This document shows, piece after piece, positions 34,885 to 48,300 of a DNA stretch of 64,000 nucleotides. A model generated the notes under the pieces. That model made no database searches. It saw only the letters and a program-made list of their open reading frames with translations, and had not been told where the DNA came from. Numbering within the stretch: position 1 is the first letter of the stretch; each line of letters begins with the position of its first letter. The position numbers and the translations under genes were made by a program. The DNA comes from Tetrahymena elliotti 4EA (taxonomy: Eukaryota > Ciliophora > Oligohymenophorea > Hymenostomatida > Tetrahymenidae): assembly GCA_000231825.2 (NCBI GenBank), contig JH720313.1, positions 928,834 through 992,833 of the forward strand. Direction: 5' to 3'.

Positions 34885-37011
34885 TCATTACTGAAAGCTT
34901 TATCTTAATTTTTAGTAAAAGATTCTTTCAGGTTAGAATTAATTCTAGGAGCGGGTACTTTATGGGTCATTTTGATCACTAATATTATTCTAACTCTTAG
35001 GATTAATAAACAAAAAGTGAGGAATAATAAAATTATATCTTGGAGAATAATTAAATAGATTAAAGTTATTTTTTAAGAGAAACTCCTTTAATGGCTTGGA
35101 AAAATCTTCATAGAAATCAAATTCAACATGAGTCATTTCTTTAGGTAAGTTAATTTAGCAAATTCCACCACAATTTTCTATTTTTATTTTGAGAAGTTAA
35201 ATTAATATTTTAGCTAAATTCATGTAAATAATGTTAATTAAAATTTCAAATTTTTTCAATATTAGTTTAAAATTGTCAGCCGGTAGGTAGAATTTTATGA
35301 AATTAAATAAATTTAAAAATACAGAAAAGGTTCATAGAATGATTGTATGATATGAATTTATCAATAAGTCCATGCACTAGGAATGTTGGGCAGGTAACAT
35401 TCTTAATGTTTTCTAGATTATTAAAACGCTCTTTTAGAGCAAGAGATAAAAATCTACCAACCATATCTGTAGCAACTTGTCTGAGACTTGTAAAAGCACT
35501 CATTAAAACTAAGGCTCCTGGATTTCTATGAGCAGCTACATGAGTGGCAGGGCCTGAGCCTATAGATCTTCCAAATATTATAATTTTTTTTTCATCAATA
35601 TGTAATACATTTGTTAAATAATCATAGAGATACTCAGCATCTTTTAGGATTAAATCGGATTTATCTGCAGATGTATCATAGTTATCATATATACCATATC
35701 CAGGATATTCCATTGCAATAACATTTATCTAATTAATAAGATTGATTTTTTTAATTTTTAAAAGAAATTTTAGAAAGAAAAAGAAGTTTTGTGCTTGCTT
35801 GAATTTAAAACAATAGAACCAGTTAATTTTTGAATTAAAAAAGACATTTACTAAAATCAAGAAATTTTAAGATTTGAAAATTGTACTCTTCAAGTAAGAA
35901 TTTAAATTGACAACAAAATTTTAAAAATTCAAAAATCATTTTATTAAAATTTTTGAAAAAGTTAATATAATACCTCTAAATTGTTTTTCATGTGAGAGAG
36001 AAGTTCAGAAGATAGATTAATATCTTCTCCGTTACCATGAAAGTATAAAAGGTAATTAGGTGAGTGATTACCAGAATTTAAATATAAACAGGGTAGGTAT
36101 TTTTATACTTTTTTTCTTAATAAATTAGGACTATTACAACTGGATTTTGGAAACATAGTCTAAGCCTTTTTAAAATGAGGGTTACTATTATTATTTTTTT
36201 AAGTAGTTTAGTTATTTGCATCATTTTTTTATTGGAGAATTGTATTTTTAGATGGTTCACCTTCATTTTATTTTAAATTTTATGATGAAGTTTATTGGTT
36301 TTTATAAAAGCTGTATTAAGTGATTGAGTCAGGTTTGATTTTACATTCAATTTAAGAGTGCATTTCATCAAATTCGTTACAATCTCTCTCCATAAATTCT
36401 TCATCCTCTTCATCCTTAGAATCAGAATCATCAGATAAAATATCATGGCAGCTTTTATTACTCTCTTCATAAATAACAACATTCTTTTACTAATTAACTT
36501 ATTTAGCATTTTGCATAATTTATATATAATCCTTATCCTTCTTTACATTATCTACTTTTTATATTGAGGGACTCCTTGTAGCTTAAATTTAATTTTAAGA
36601 GAAGCTGTCTAAATTATTGTTGGTCACTTGATTTGAATCATTTTTAAATTATCTTTGAGCAGAAGTTGAATAAAATACTCTATGTGAAGATACTTCATTG
36701 TAAAAAGCATCTTCAAAGTTAAAAGATTAGTTGTTTGAATAATAATTTGTTAATTTTTATACTTTTTTTTTATAATTAATTGGTTTGGCATGTGATCCAA
36801 AGTTTTTATTTCTTGTTGCTGAAAATTCTTAATCTTTTTCAGGACTTTAACTATTATAGCTTGTCGGAGAGTTGTTTTATGAGTATGCCCTTTAAAGAAC
36901 ATTTTCTTTATCTTCATATTTTGGTATAAATATTAATTAACCGTTGGTCAAATCATCATCAGAAGGATAAGAACACTTTGGAGCAGGAAAAACAATAAAA
37001 TTCAAATCCAT
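34885..37011 (-). CDS. Alpha/beta hydrolase, ABHD17/bem46-like, with long N/Q/S-rich N-terminus
   Basis: Exons 37011-35974, 35728-35323 and 35177-34885 (introns 245 and 145 nt, phases close) give 578 aa. Residues 1-310 are low complexity, rich in Asn, Gln, Ser, Lys and Asp/Glu, with an acidic run (SDDSDSKDEEDEEF). The hydrolase fold begins near YLLYFHGNGEDI (oxyanion HGNGED). After the first intron come MEYPGYGIYDNYD and the nucleophile elbow IFGRSIGSGPATH (catalytic Ser in GRSIGSG). Then follow the acid in FLVHGLIDKFISYNHS and the catalytic His in KEMTHVEFDFYEDF. Family members depalmitoylate proteins or hydrolyse lipids. There is no N-terminal Cys cluster as in animal ABHD17, so membrane anchoring by that route is not seen. 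The tail after the fold is Asn/Ser-rich. Confidence 0.9.
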
Positions 37012-37967
37012 TCTAAATATTTTCTTGTTAAAATTAATTTAATTATATTTGTGTAGAGGAAAATTTCAGAGACTAGTTATTATTGGCAAGGCTTACTTTA
37101 TTTTTAAATACTAGCTATTACTGATGCTTGCTTGGTAAATGTTGCTTATATACTTCTATCAAATAAATTAATTCTATTTATCTTTGAATAATATCTAAAA
37201 ATATAATTTTCTTTTAACTTCTTATTATTTAAATTTTTGTTTGTTAAATTCTTTAGTTAAATTAATAGACTTTGAACTCTTAATTGATTGCCAACTCTAA
37301 TTTTTCTGTCTTGACTGCCAATTAAATTAATAATTACAAATAATCAAGCAACAGAGAGCTTCATAATTATTGAAGTTTCATCAAAATAAATCTTAATTTT
37401 CAGTAAAAAAGAAAAAATTATATTACTAACAAAATCAATAACTTTACTTATTTATCATACAATTACTCCACTTTTTTTAATTAGATAATAATATTATTAC
37501 TAAATTATTAAATTAATCTTTAAATAACTCTGTAGATACCCTATAAAAACATATTTAATATAATTTTATTGTTTTATTTAGATGTAAGAAAATTTCTTTT
37601 ATTTTATCAAATAAAATTAAATATTCACAGCTCTTATTTATTATTTGGAAAATTTTCTTTTGCAAAGAAATATTTTAAAACTATTTCAATCTAGCAAAAA
37701 GAATATTTCAAGATTTTTTAAAGTAAATAATGATAAAATGATAAATTATGAAAACAATCAAAACCAAACACTAAATGTTATTTGACAAATCTTAATAAAT
37801 ATTTATAAAATTTAACATTTAAAAGTTAAATTTATGAGTTGGAAATTTTAACTAGTTTTGTAAACACATCAAAATATTTAAGAAATTTTAGTTTTGATAA
37901 ATTTTGACAACAACTCTATAAATTAGTAAATTCAAGATTTGTTATCATTTACAATTTTTCGATAAAA
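37012..37967. other. AT-rich divergent intergenic region
   Basis: About 955 bases between the divergent starts of the hydrolase (-) and the MFS transporter (+). Both promoters are expected; no motif named. Confidence 0.5.
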
Positions 37968-39737
37968 ATGAGTGAAATCTAGAGAAATTTACATTCAAAA
38001 TTAATAAATTAATCTAATGCCATTCCTAAAACTTCTTCAAAATCAGTGGAAGAAGCTTTGAGTTAAGTGGGAGATGATAGCTTTTATTAAATACGTCTAT
38101 TACTTATCTTTTTTGCCTAGTGGATGGTTTCCGTATTTATATTTGTTGGTCCAGTTTATTATTTTCCAGATCCTGAGTTCTTATGCTCTAATGGTTAAAT
38201 TTGCACTGAAGATAATGGAGGATGCGATGAACAAAAACTTGTGTTTTCTTCATATACTACTATCACTAGCGATTTTAATTTGTTTTGTGATAAAAGAGGA
38301 CTTAGAAGTGTAGCATAAAGTGCTTTATTTTGGGGTCCTATTTTTGGTAATATTTTTTTTAGTTTTATTGCTGACTGGAAAGGCAGGAGAGTAAGTTTAA
38401 TCACAGCATGGAGTCTTAGTGCTTTAGGAATTTTAGGGATAACTTTTTCTTACAATATTTACTAGCTTATTTTAATGATCTTTGTTACAGGTAAGCTAAT
38501 TTAGTCACTTCTTTTAATATAAAATCTAAAATTTATGAGTACTTCTAGTTGAATACTTTAAATTATATTTTAAGCCAATTACACATCATCTCCTTAAATA
38601 CTTTTGAACTTACTAAATGAATTTTATTTTACAAAACCTACATATTAATTTATTATTTGAAAAAAAATTTTTAAATGCAAAAATAAAATTAATTTTTTTG
38701 TTATTTTTTAAAAATTAGGATTTTGCTTGGTACCTTGTAACAATTTAAATTTTATTATCATCTATGAGTAAAGTGGAGAAGCATTTCGTCAAAGAGGATC
38801 TACTTTATTGCTAATGAGTTGGGCTACATTTGAAATATTTCTAGTTCCTATAGCTAAATATGTAAAAAATTGGCGTAATATTTTTATATATTTTATACTA
38901 TTTCCTTCAATTGTGGTAGCTGTTCTTAATTATATTTTCATTTATGAATCTCCAAGATTCTTGCTAACAAAAGAATTAAGATAGGAAATGTATTTAACAC
39001 TAAATAAAATTGCTAAGATAAATAACAAAGAACCTGTAAGTGAGTAAGATTGTTATATTACACCAATAGAAAGCAGATAAAGCTAGAAAATCTATACATA
39101 TTTGGATTTAGTTAAGTATTAAAGTCTTAGATTAATTACTGTTGCTACCTGCTTGATAATGTTTTTTACATAAATGATATACTATTCTACATAATATTCT
39201 TTAGGTTCTCTTGGTTCTGATTTGTATATAAATACATTAGTCGTTGGTGCTGGTGAAGCTATTGCATATTTTTTTTGCAATTAAGTTGCTCATAAACTTA
39301 AGAGGAAGTTATTTACTCTTATTTTTTATTCCTCAAGTATCATGATATGCTTATTGTTTCTATTTGTATAATCTGATTTAACCTAAACATTTCTTGCTTG
39401 CTTAGTAAGGATATTTAATTGTGGTACTTTATGCATTTCTGCTTTATTTGTTGAAGAGTTGTATCCAACAACTGTTAGGTCATTGGGGGTTGGAGCTTAA
39501 ATGTCGATTGGAGTTGCAGGTTCTTCTCTAGCTCCTTTAGTTATAGACCAAGCAAAAAAACTCAGTATAAATCCTTTATTAGCAACTGGAATTCTTTCTA
39601 TTCCAGCTATTTACACAATAAGTTTTTTTAAAGAAACAAAAGGGAAACCTTTGGAAGATGATATTTTAGAATTAAAATAAGAAAATAAAGATTTAAAATT
39701 AAATTAAAAAGAAGAAATTATGTTAGATTTTATTTGA
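37968..39737 (+). CDS. MFS transporter, SLC22 (organic ion transporter)-like, copy 1
   Basis: Exons 37968-38490 and 38719-39737 (intron 228 nt) give 513 aa. After a 45-residue cytosolic start comes TM1 (LLLIFFAQWMVSVFIFVGP). A Cys-rich extracellular loop follows (EFLCSNGQICTEDNGGCDEQ), then DFNLFCDKRGLRSVAQSALF. That block, leading into FIADWKGRR between TM2 and TM3, is the SLC22 signature in the same order as OCT/OAT transporters. YESPRFL-like IYEYESPRF (read as YIFIYESPRFLLT) precedes the central loop, and EELYPTTVRSLGVG marks the second half. The tail ends KETKGKPLEDDI.., also typical. Likely a plasma or vesicle membrane carrier of small organic ions; the substrate is unknown. A paralogue lies at 61148. 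Confidence 0.92.
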
Positions 39738-42700
39738 GTAGCCTTATTGATATTCATATTAAGTATTTAAAATATAATTTAAGAATTTAATTTAAAATAA
39801 AATGATTTTTTAAAACATCAAATATCAATTGTAAAAATAAAAAAATGTTTAGTCTAACTGAAATCAAAACATTTTGATATTTAAAAATAACCTAAGTAAG
39901 AAAGATATAAAATTCAATGTCCAAAAAATATTTAAAAAAACATTTTTTTTATTTTAAAAGTAATTATATAAAGCCTTCAAAATAAAACTAATTTATAATG
40001 GTTTCTAATTTGGTAATAAATAAATGATTCTTAAGAGAGTATGTGGAATAAAATATTTTAAGAACAATTGGAATAGGAAATATAAAAGTAGTCAATATAT
40101 TAACTAGGATTTTTATTTTAAAAATAAATATTTTGATGGTCTTAGCCCTGCTAATTTTTATATTATTTAAACTTATCAATAGTAATAAATCTTTGATCAA
40201 AAACTTGATTATAAGATTAATTAAAACTAAAAATGGAATTTTATTTTATAAGTTTTTTCTTATTGTAAGTTAATAATGAGATAAAGCAGTTTAAGCTTAC
40301 AATTTTTCCCTTGTGTATAAACATAAAAATCATTTGATGATATAGCAATTAAAATTAATCTTTTATTATGAATTATTAAGCACAATTTTTAATTTATATT
40401 TATATCTTGTTCTTATTATTATCATGATTACAGCAATTTTAAAAATAGTTTTTAGTTTGGGAGTATTATTACTAATAAAAGAAATAGCTTTTACACATTA
40501 ATAACCTAATAATTTAGAGTAAACCAAATAAAACAACACAAAAGGAACAAAGTTTACTCTTTTTAAATTTATTAAACTTCAATTTATTTTTATGAGATAA
40601 AAATTAATTTGAAGTGAATTTCTACTATTTTCACAGAAAAAATATGTAGATTAGCTTTTGCTAATTGGAAAGATAGCAATTATTTTTTATTTTCTTCCAA
40701 GATCAATACATTTGCTTAATTTCAATAATAAAGTTAGCGAATTAATACTAAAAAATTATCTGATGTATTTATTATCATCAAACAAAAAGAAATAATTAAA
40801 GAATCTTTTAATTTCTCAAGGCAATAAGTAGAAAAATGGAATAAAAATAATTACCATTTGCTTTTCTAATTTTTAAAAAAATTCAATTTTGTTGAGTTTT
40901 TCTCAATTAAAATATTTACAAAATTTCTTATTTCGTGAAATAACTGAAGCTTGAAACAATCTATTTTTAAAATTTAAGTAGTTTTTTATTCAGAAAGAAA
41001 AAAAAACAGAAAATAGAATGATGTCAGTCTAGTTCCCATAAAATAATCATTTTATATCTTGGGAAAAATAATTTTGAAAGGAGAGTAGCTTGCTTAAGTA
41101 AACATAACGGAATTTTTTAAAATTAGTAAGTAAAAAAAACTAATTTATTGCTAGAACCATAAAATAGATTAGATGTTAGGTATTTTTGTTTACAGTTTGA
41201 TTGATTTTAATATATCAAAAATTTTAATTATAATTTTAATTGGGTAAGCAGTTCAAAGTAAAGTTTTGCTTTCTTTCTCTCTTAAATATAACATTTGATT
41301 ATTTTAAATAGAAAAATTTTCTTTTATGATTACATTCTAAATAAAAGCAAAATATATATTTACTATTAGTGGATTTTCTTAAATTTGTTTGCTTGCTGGC
41401 TAGCTTTAGCCAGATATGAATAAACACAGACACGCAAATAAAAAATAAATATTTCCAACAGAATTATCAACTATAACTATATTTGACCTCTTTCTTATAA
41501 TAACTTAATTAATTTTTATTCTTCAACTAATTTATCTTAAATAAGTAAAAATATTTGTCTAGATACAATCTAGGAATGTATAAACTTAATTCATTATATC
41601 ATAAATATCTATATTCAGTATTTCAAAGTAAGATCTTTATTTTTTTCATAATAATTCTAAAATCTATTATATAACCAAAGAAATATTTCCTTTGAGTATA
41701 TAATCTATCTATTCCTTCAAGTGGGAAAATATAAATGTAAAAAATATATTAAAATGAAGATTAATTAAAAAAATAAAAGATAGAGAGGCTACTTCGAATA
41801 AAGCAAGAAGAAAATAGTAAAACATAGCCAAATTGTACAGCTAATCTATCATGAAGATAATAGTATAATACAAAAGAAACTGTCAATGTATGTAGAATTA
41901 ATATGAATTATAAAATAAAAATTAAAAACAAGAAAAAAATTTTTTTTATTATTCAATAAAAGCTTAGCAGAAAATTAATTTAAAATACTGATCTTTTGTT
42001 TGATTTAAGTAGTTTAATTTACCTTTTTAAAGAAGTAATTACATATCATAGAGGAGCTATCTAAGCATGAATTCAAATCTTTAGAATTAATATAATTTTA
42101 TGTTGAGTGTAGTCTGTTAGTTTTATTTCATCAAATATTGTCTTAATATTTTTGAATTTTTTATATTTTGTTTAAGATTGAAATATTAGTTATAGAAAAA
42201 AACTTTCTAAGCTTTAAAGATACAATTATATGCATAGTTAAATTTAATAAACTAAGTTTCCTTACTTGAATTAAGAAGGAAATAAAGAAATTGTAGGATG
42301 AGGAATTTGTTAGCAAAGAAAGAAAGAAAAAAAATGATTGATGATTTATATTTAGATTGAAATAATTGAATATTAACGAATGATAAAAAGAACAACACTT
42401 TATATTTTTTCAACTGTTGATTATAATTATCATAAATACATTTTTTCATTAAATTTGTATAATATAAATAGAAAAATAAATTTATTTATTGATGGATGGA
42501 TAGAGATAAATTTTCTTTTCATTTAAATTCAGCTTTTCTAGTGTTACTATTTAGACATTTTTTTGATTCTATCAAAGCTGAATATGGAAATGAGAGAAAT
42601 TGGTTTTATTTTATAATTTATATTTTGTTATATTTGAAAAATAATAATTGATTAATTGTTATTTATTTTTTGATAGATTAAATTATTTTATGTGATCTCA

Positions 42701-42791
42701 GATCATCAAGATTATTTATTTAAGTTTATTTGCTAAACCTTTAATTTGAGTTTATTTTTTTAATAAATTAGATAAACATATTCTATAATTT
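39738..42791. other. 3 kb AT-rich stretch without recognised gene
   Basis: Between the transporter stop and the stop of the - strand Q/N-rich gene. Open frames exist on both strands, as expected when only TGA stops in DNA this AT-rich, but none has coding composition or a recognisable product. Small inverted repeat arms attcagctt / aagctgaat lie near 42526 and 42573. No RNA gene seen. Confidence 0.45.
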
Positions 42792-44738
42792 TCAACTTCT
42801 TTATTGGAATTGAGGCATCATCATTTGGTGGCAAATATCTGCAAATATTTAGTTATCAAATTGGTTATTGTTGGTTCTTAATGAAAATTAATTTGATTAT
42901 TATTGTTGTTGTTATTGTAGTTGTTGCTATTAAATAGGGACTTGCATTTGTAGTGGAATAGATTTACGAGATACTTCACTAAAAACGTTTTGATTGTTTT
43001 AGTTAATTAATGGATTCATCATTAATTGGTGTTATTAATTTAGTTATTCATTTATCTATTAAATATTTTATGATTGTTGTTACTGTTATTACAACAAATT
43101 TTAAAGCTAAAATTATTATTATTGTTTCTATTGAAGTTAAATTAAGCTTAACAAATTTTAGTTTTATTAGTTTTATAAAATATTTTATTGAGGGAGAGAA
43201 GAAAAGTTGTTTTAGTTTATAGATAGTTGTTATAAATTTTGCAAGTTAGTAATGTTGTTGTTATTATTGTTGTGAGTGTTCTGTACCATATTCAATGTAG
43301 AGTTTTAAGCAATCAATTAATTTTATTGTAGGTTATTGTTGTCAAAAAGTAGTTAGTTGAGGGAAGAGGTATTTTAGTTTTAAACTTGATTAAGTTTATT
43401 TAACATTAATACATTTTGTGCTTGATTAAGCTATGATCCCATAGATGGTTAAATTTAAAGCAACTACTACTATTGCTACTGCTATAAAAGTTATGGTTGT
43501 TTCATGTTTTGCATAGTGATTTGTTGTAAATTTTGAATAAGATTTTGATTTTGATTAGAATTAGAAAAATTAATTAGGCTTGAGACATTGTTAGAGACAC
43601 CACTTTAGTTAGATAATTATTACATTAAGAAGGAATAATTAGCTTAGTCAGCTATGTTTTAAGCTTCAATTTATGTTTAGGCAAACTAGTTAGAAAAATT
43701 AATGTCTTGTAAGTGGTTTATAGGGTTCTGTTGTGAATTATATTGAGCTAACAAAAGAGAATCAATCGGTTTGAATTCTGAAATATGTTTATTATCTTAG
43801 AAACAAGTCAACTTAGTGCTGTTTTATTAAAGATTCAAGAAACTATCTCTGTTTGTGTTGATTTTTGTAAGTTTTATTTTATTGTCTCCAGGAGTGAAAT
43901 AGTCTAAATTACCTTCATTAGCTTAAGTGTCATCAGAAACTTATGATTTGACATCATCATTATCTTACTAAGCATTAAAAAGTGGCTACTTTTTTTATTT
44001 ACTATCTAATAAGTTGGTATTTGGTTATACTATACCAACAGTATCAGAGGCATTCGATGTATAAGATTTTCTGTTTGTTTCTTAAATATTATTACAAAAT
44101 TTCATCATCATAGCACTGGTTAATGATGGTTAGCTAGGTATTTCTTACTACTATATTAACATGTTATTATTTGTAAAAGCAGATGGTTATTATGGCTATT
44201 CTTTTACTTACATACTGCTACGGTTTTTTAAGATACTTGCTTATTAATTCTCATTGCTTAGAGGAACTTAAGCCAGTTTTTTTCTGAGTGTGTCATCATA
44301 TTTGTGCACCAAAGTACTTTTATACTTAATAATTTATTTATTCTTTTCCTTGTTAGCTTCTTTACTGAAGTCAGTAGCTTCTTCTTTTTAAGCACTATAG
44401 CCAGCTGAGTATAAATAGCTGGGGTATTAAGCTCTTTATTCTTGATATTCGAATAAAGTATTTAAAATTTTAGGGAAAATTTTTGTATAAGCCAATCCAT
44501 ATTGTGTTTCCTGTGTTTAGTAAATGGAAAATTAGCATTTAATAATTTGTTAACTTACTTAAAATATTAGGCAAAAGCAAATATAAAAAGCAAAAAAAGT
44601 ATTAATTCTTTTAAAACATAAATGAAATAAATTATGTTGGAATTTAAAATTTTTTACATCGTAATTGATACTCTTATAGTAAGGTGGTATTGCGTCATTT
44701 TCGTCAATTATTTTAATTGCGTTTGACTAAAGAGGCAT
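42792..44738 (-). CDS. Q/N-rich prion-like hypothetical protein, 599 aa
   Basis: Exon 1 is 44738-44658 (27 codons), the intron 44657-44511 (147 nt, GTAAAA..CACAG) and exon 2 44510-42792. All phases close. The first 110 residues are ordinary sequence: MPLQSNAIKIIDENDAIPPY, then ETQYGLAYTKIFPKILNTLF and ALYSAGYS-like YPSYLYSAGYSAQKEEATDF. They may form a small conserved domain that I do not recognise. The remaining roughly 480 residues are dominated by Gln, Asn, Leu and Ser, with runs of Gln coded by mixed CAA, CAG, TAA and TAG, and Asn runs (NNNNNN). Such composition is typical of prion-like, condensate-forming RNA-binding or transcription proteins, but no RRM, zinc finger or other domain is visible. 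Tetrahymena proteomes are rich in such tracts, so this is not diagnostic of function. Confidence 0.75.
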
Positions 44739-44961
44739 CAAGTAATTCAAGACCTAATAGGAAGTTTACATTAAAAATAGGAATTAGTAAGATAAATAAA
44801 GAAGAGTTTTCTGTAAAATTTATGATTAATTGCAGGTTATGCTAAAATAAATGATTGATTGAATTGAAAAAGTTAGGGAAAATTTATTATGCTATTTAAA
44901 TAATCTATATTTTGTAAACAAAAATAAGCAATAATAATTATAATTTTTATTGCTGCGAAAG

Positions 44962-44977
44962 TTGGTTGGTTGGTTGG
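44962..44977. repeat. (TTGG)n microsatellite
   Basis: About four tandem TTGG units, read directly. Unusual G density for this region. Confidence 0.8.
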
Positions 44978-45189
44978 CTAGTTGCTGCCTCTTGTAATAG
45001 AAAATACAGAAAATAGTTTCGAAATCTTATCATAAAAAGAGTTAGGTGAAATAAAAACAATTGTAATTGTAAACCAAAAAGAAAGACTAGCCATCTAACT
45101 TTATAAAAGGTTAAGCTAAAATGGTATAAATATTTTTTATTATTAATAAGGGCAGTAAAGTTGTGAAGAAGCGGAAGAAAATTAATAAA

Positions 45190-45204
45190 GGCTGGCTGGC
45201 TGGC
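45190..45204. repeat. (GGCT)n microsatellite
   Basis: Three to four tandem GGCT units, read directly, 215 bases from the TTGG repeat. Confidence 0.8.
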
Positions 45205-45363
45205 CACAGAATGGATTAATATTAATAACTAATAGTAACTCCAATTAATTGATGAGAATTTGAATTATCAAAAATTAAAGAAGAGTTAAAAGCCCCCAAT
45301 TTATTAATTAATTAGTGTATGTATGAAATATTTGTTTAATATGAAAATCACTCGAATTGATGT

Positions 45364-48300
45364 TCAGAAGTTAATTATAAATCTTTAAAAAAAATATTTA
45401 AAAGTCTTCGCTTATACTGGTTATTAATTTAAAATAGAAACTTTAAAAATTGATAAACAACATCTCATTTCAAATTTATCTTTCTTTCTCTCAATCGAAA
45501 TTTCATTGCACTTTTTACTAATCAAATGCACCAAAAATTTATATTCAATTGTTTATTTATTTACCTTATTTTTGAACATTTCATAATTTTGTGTCTTAGA
45601 ACTCTTCTAGCATGAAGCGTTGTCAACAACATCGCTCTTCTTACCCTGTATTTAAACGATTAATTAAGCGTGTTGAGATTTTTGATTTTTTTTCTTATAA
45701 TTTGTATAGCAATCTTCATCATTCTAATCAGTTAATAGAGTTTGTTCAACTGATTTTTAAACGCTCAAAAAAACATCAGAAAGGTCTGCATCTTAGTTGC
45801 TTCCATCATTAAGGTAGTAAAGATTTATAGCTTTATTGAAACGGGCAGCTAAGTAGAAGGGATGGAAAATCTAAGTGTTATAAAAATAAAATTATTGTAT
45901 ATTATCTCTCTATCTAATTTGAAAGTATTTTAGAAAGTTTTATTTGGAGTTTAATGTAAAGAAACTAGATTTTAAATAAAATTTATTAGGTTAATTATTT
46001 TAGTCCAGCGTGTTGGGTTGGAGTTATGAAAAGTATATTTTGTAAGGTAAATAAACATTTAGGGAGTTCATTCTACTTTTTAAGCATTTTTCTCTCAAAA
46101 AAATTTACTTAAATTTGGTTCTAAAAATAAAGTTTAGTTTGAGATAAAATTAATAGAAAAACACTAAAAAAGTTGATATAAAATTTAAAAATCGTAAGCA
46201 TCAAACAATAAATCTAAACTGTAAAGTACTTTGTGACGGATCTTCTTATTAGAAAAATAGAAGTAGAGTCCACGGATGTCGCTGCTTAAAATCTCTTCTG
46301 GGTTTTCACCATGTAACATTTGTAGCAATCTATTGAACTCATTAGGGACAAAAGGATGCAGTTGGCACAAAAGAGAAACCTAATTATTAAATTATATTAT
46401 ATTAATGTAAATTATTCAAATGCTTACAAATCAAAATTTGTGTAATTTTGATTAAAAATGAAATATATCAAGCAAAATTGTCATAATTTTATTTTAGCTT
46501 AACAGAAAATATAAGTATGGGTGAAAATTTCTAGGTTTTATTATTTATCTATTAATAAAGTTGATAATAAACTAAAATGTCTATGATTATTTTTTGGATT
46601 TTTGAAGACTATTTGTTATTGATTTTTATGTATAAAAAATTGTAAAAGTAAAAACTCAGTTTACTAAATTATGTTTATTCAATGTAAGAGGGAAAAAAAT
46701 AGTTAAAGATATATATATTTTCTTTTGGAAAGAATTAGATTAATTGAGTGAGTGAGTTTGAGAGTGAATAATACATAAGATTATAATCATTCATTCGATT
46801 TGCATGAATTAATTGATAATTAAATTATTAACTCCTTTATTAATTTTAATCTAATAGGAATTTTCTATTTTATTTCAATGCTCATTCAGTTTTAGCAAAA
46901 TTATAAATTACTCATTTTTGAAAATCTTTGAGACGTTTAGATTAATTCATTTTTATTACTCATTCTAGTATAATATTTTTTTTGTTAATTTTTGCCAAAA
47001 GATGCTTCAGCAGCTGTCTCAATTATTACATCTGCTTTATTTTTCCATTTTATAACGAAAATTGAAAAGCTGAATTGTTTTTCAAAGTTATTCAATTCAA
47101 AATTGATAATAATTTAATTAAAAAATTGATTAATGTCAGCTATTTCTTTTACACACTCTAATATTCAATAAACTGTAAACACTTTGCTCTTAAACATACA
47201 CTCAATTCAAAATATTATTTTCTCTTCATAATAAGAGAGAAGAAATATTTATATTTGTAAGCATAGCTTAAAAGACACTTTTATATTAAATTTGTTACAT
47301 GGGGTATTATATTTCGATAAGGTGAAAAATGCTAATGCGTTTACAAGATAATTTTAGCATTTAATAGCAAAAATTAAAACAAAATAAATGAAAAATTAAT
47401 ATAATTTTTACTCTTTAATGAAGGGATTTCTTTCTTGTCTGAATTGAAATGCATTAAGAGATAAGGGTATTTTTCAAAGCCCTCATCCTTATTTCATCTC
47501 CATGGCTGCTTCTTTAGATAGCTTCCTCTAAATGCTTGTATGAATTTGATTCTTCGCCTTCACGACTTTAGAATATAGTCAAAGTAAAAAGGAAATATCT
47601 GCACTATTTTTTAACATGTATTATAAAATTAATATTTGTTTAATAAAATTGGTTGTTTTTTTTTTGGTTTTTTCTTTCTCACTACTCTTTCTCTGTTTTG
47701 CTTAGTTAATTTATTTTAATCACTCCTTTGCTTACAAATCAATAGATGTAAAAGCGCATAAAAAAGTTTTGTATTTATTTTCAATTATAAGCTATTTTCA
47801 TGTTTATAAATGTAAAAGCAATTTCGATTGTCAAATCCAATAGCTTAACACAGTATTTAGAAACTTGCTTTGAATAATATAATTAGGATAAACATTACTT
47901 TCTTAAATTTTGTTACTTTTGTTGTGAAAAAAGAATTGATCTAGAAAAATAAAGATCATCTCAAGCTAGCTTTAATAATTTCTGAGATTAATAATTTGAA
48001 AAGTATGTAAATTAAATAGTATTTTTATTTCTATATGGATAATCTCTCTGATCTATAAGAGATACCCATCCATTTTTGTAAGAAATTTAAGATTTATAAA
48101 TAATATATTTCAAAGAGATTCTGAGTAGTGAGTGAAGTCATTATCAGAGCATTTAAATAATTGAATTTAATTAAATAAGTACATTAAGACTATTAATTGT
48201 TTCAGTAAGACGAATAGAGCGCATATCTGCTATTTTATCTTTGTTAAACTTAACAATTGAGGTTCCCTCAAGCTTTACTTCAAGTATTTAATTATTAGAA

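Larger units (their letters stand above)
44739..45363. other. Spacer upstream of the Q/N-rich gene, with tetranucleotide repeats
   Basis: About 625 bases between two - strand genes. It contains (TTGG)n near 44962-44977 and (GGCT)n near 45190-45204, which stand out as G-rich islands in AT-rich DNA. Presumed promoter of the Q/N-rich gene. Confidence 0.5.

Noticed and set aside
35343..35531. + strand frame of 62 codons
   Set aside because: Antisense to the catalytic part of the alpha/beta hydrolase.
39738..42791. Possible transposon or internal eliminated sequence
   Set aside because: No transposase-like frame, terminal inverted repeats or target duplications could be seen; only weak 9-bp arms near 42526/42573.
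42940..43320. Trinucleotide-like TTG/TTA repeats
   Set aside because: These are the complement of Gln and Asn codons of the Q/N-rich protein, not an independent satellite.
44947..45207. - strand frame of 86 codons with Leu/Phe-rich content
   Set aside because: It spans the TTGG and GGCT repeats in the presumed promoter of the Q/N-rich gene and has no downstream coding continuation or family.
45612..45812. + strand frame MKRCQQHRSSYPVF..
   Set aside because: The opposite strand continues as a longer, better-composed frame (block E) with acidic and Gln-rich content, so the + frame is likely its shadow.
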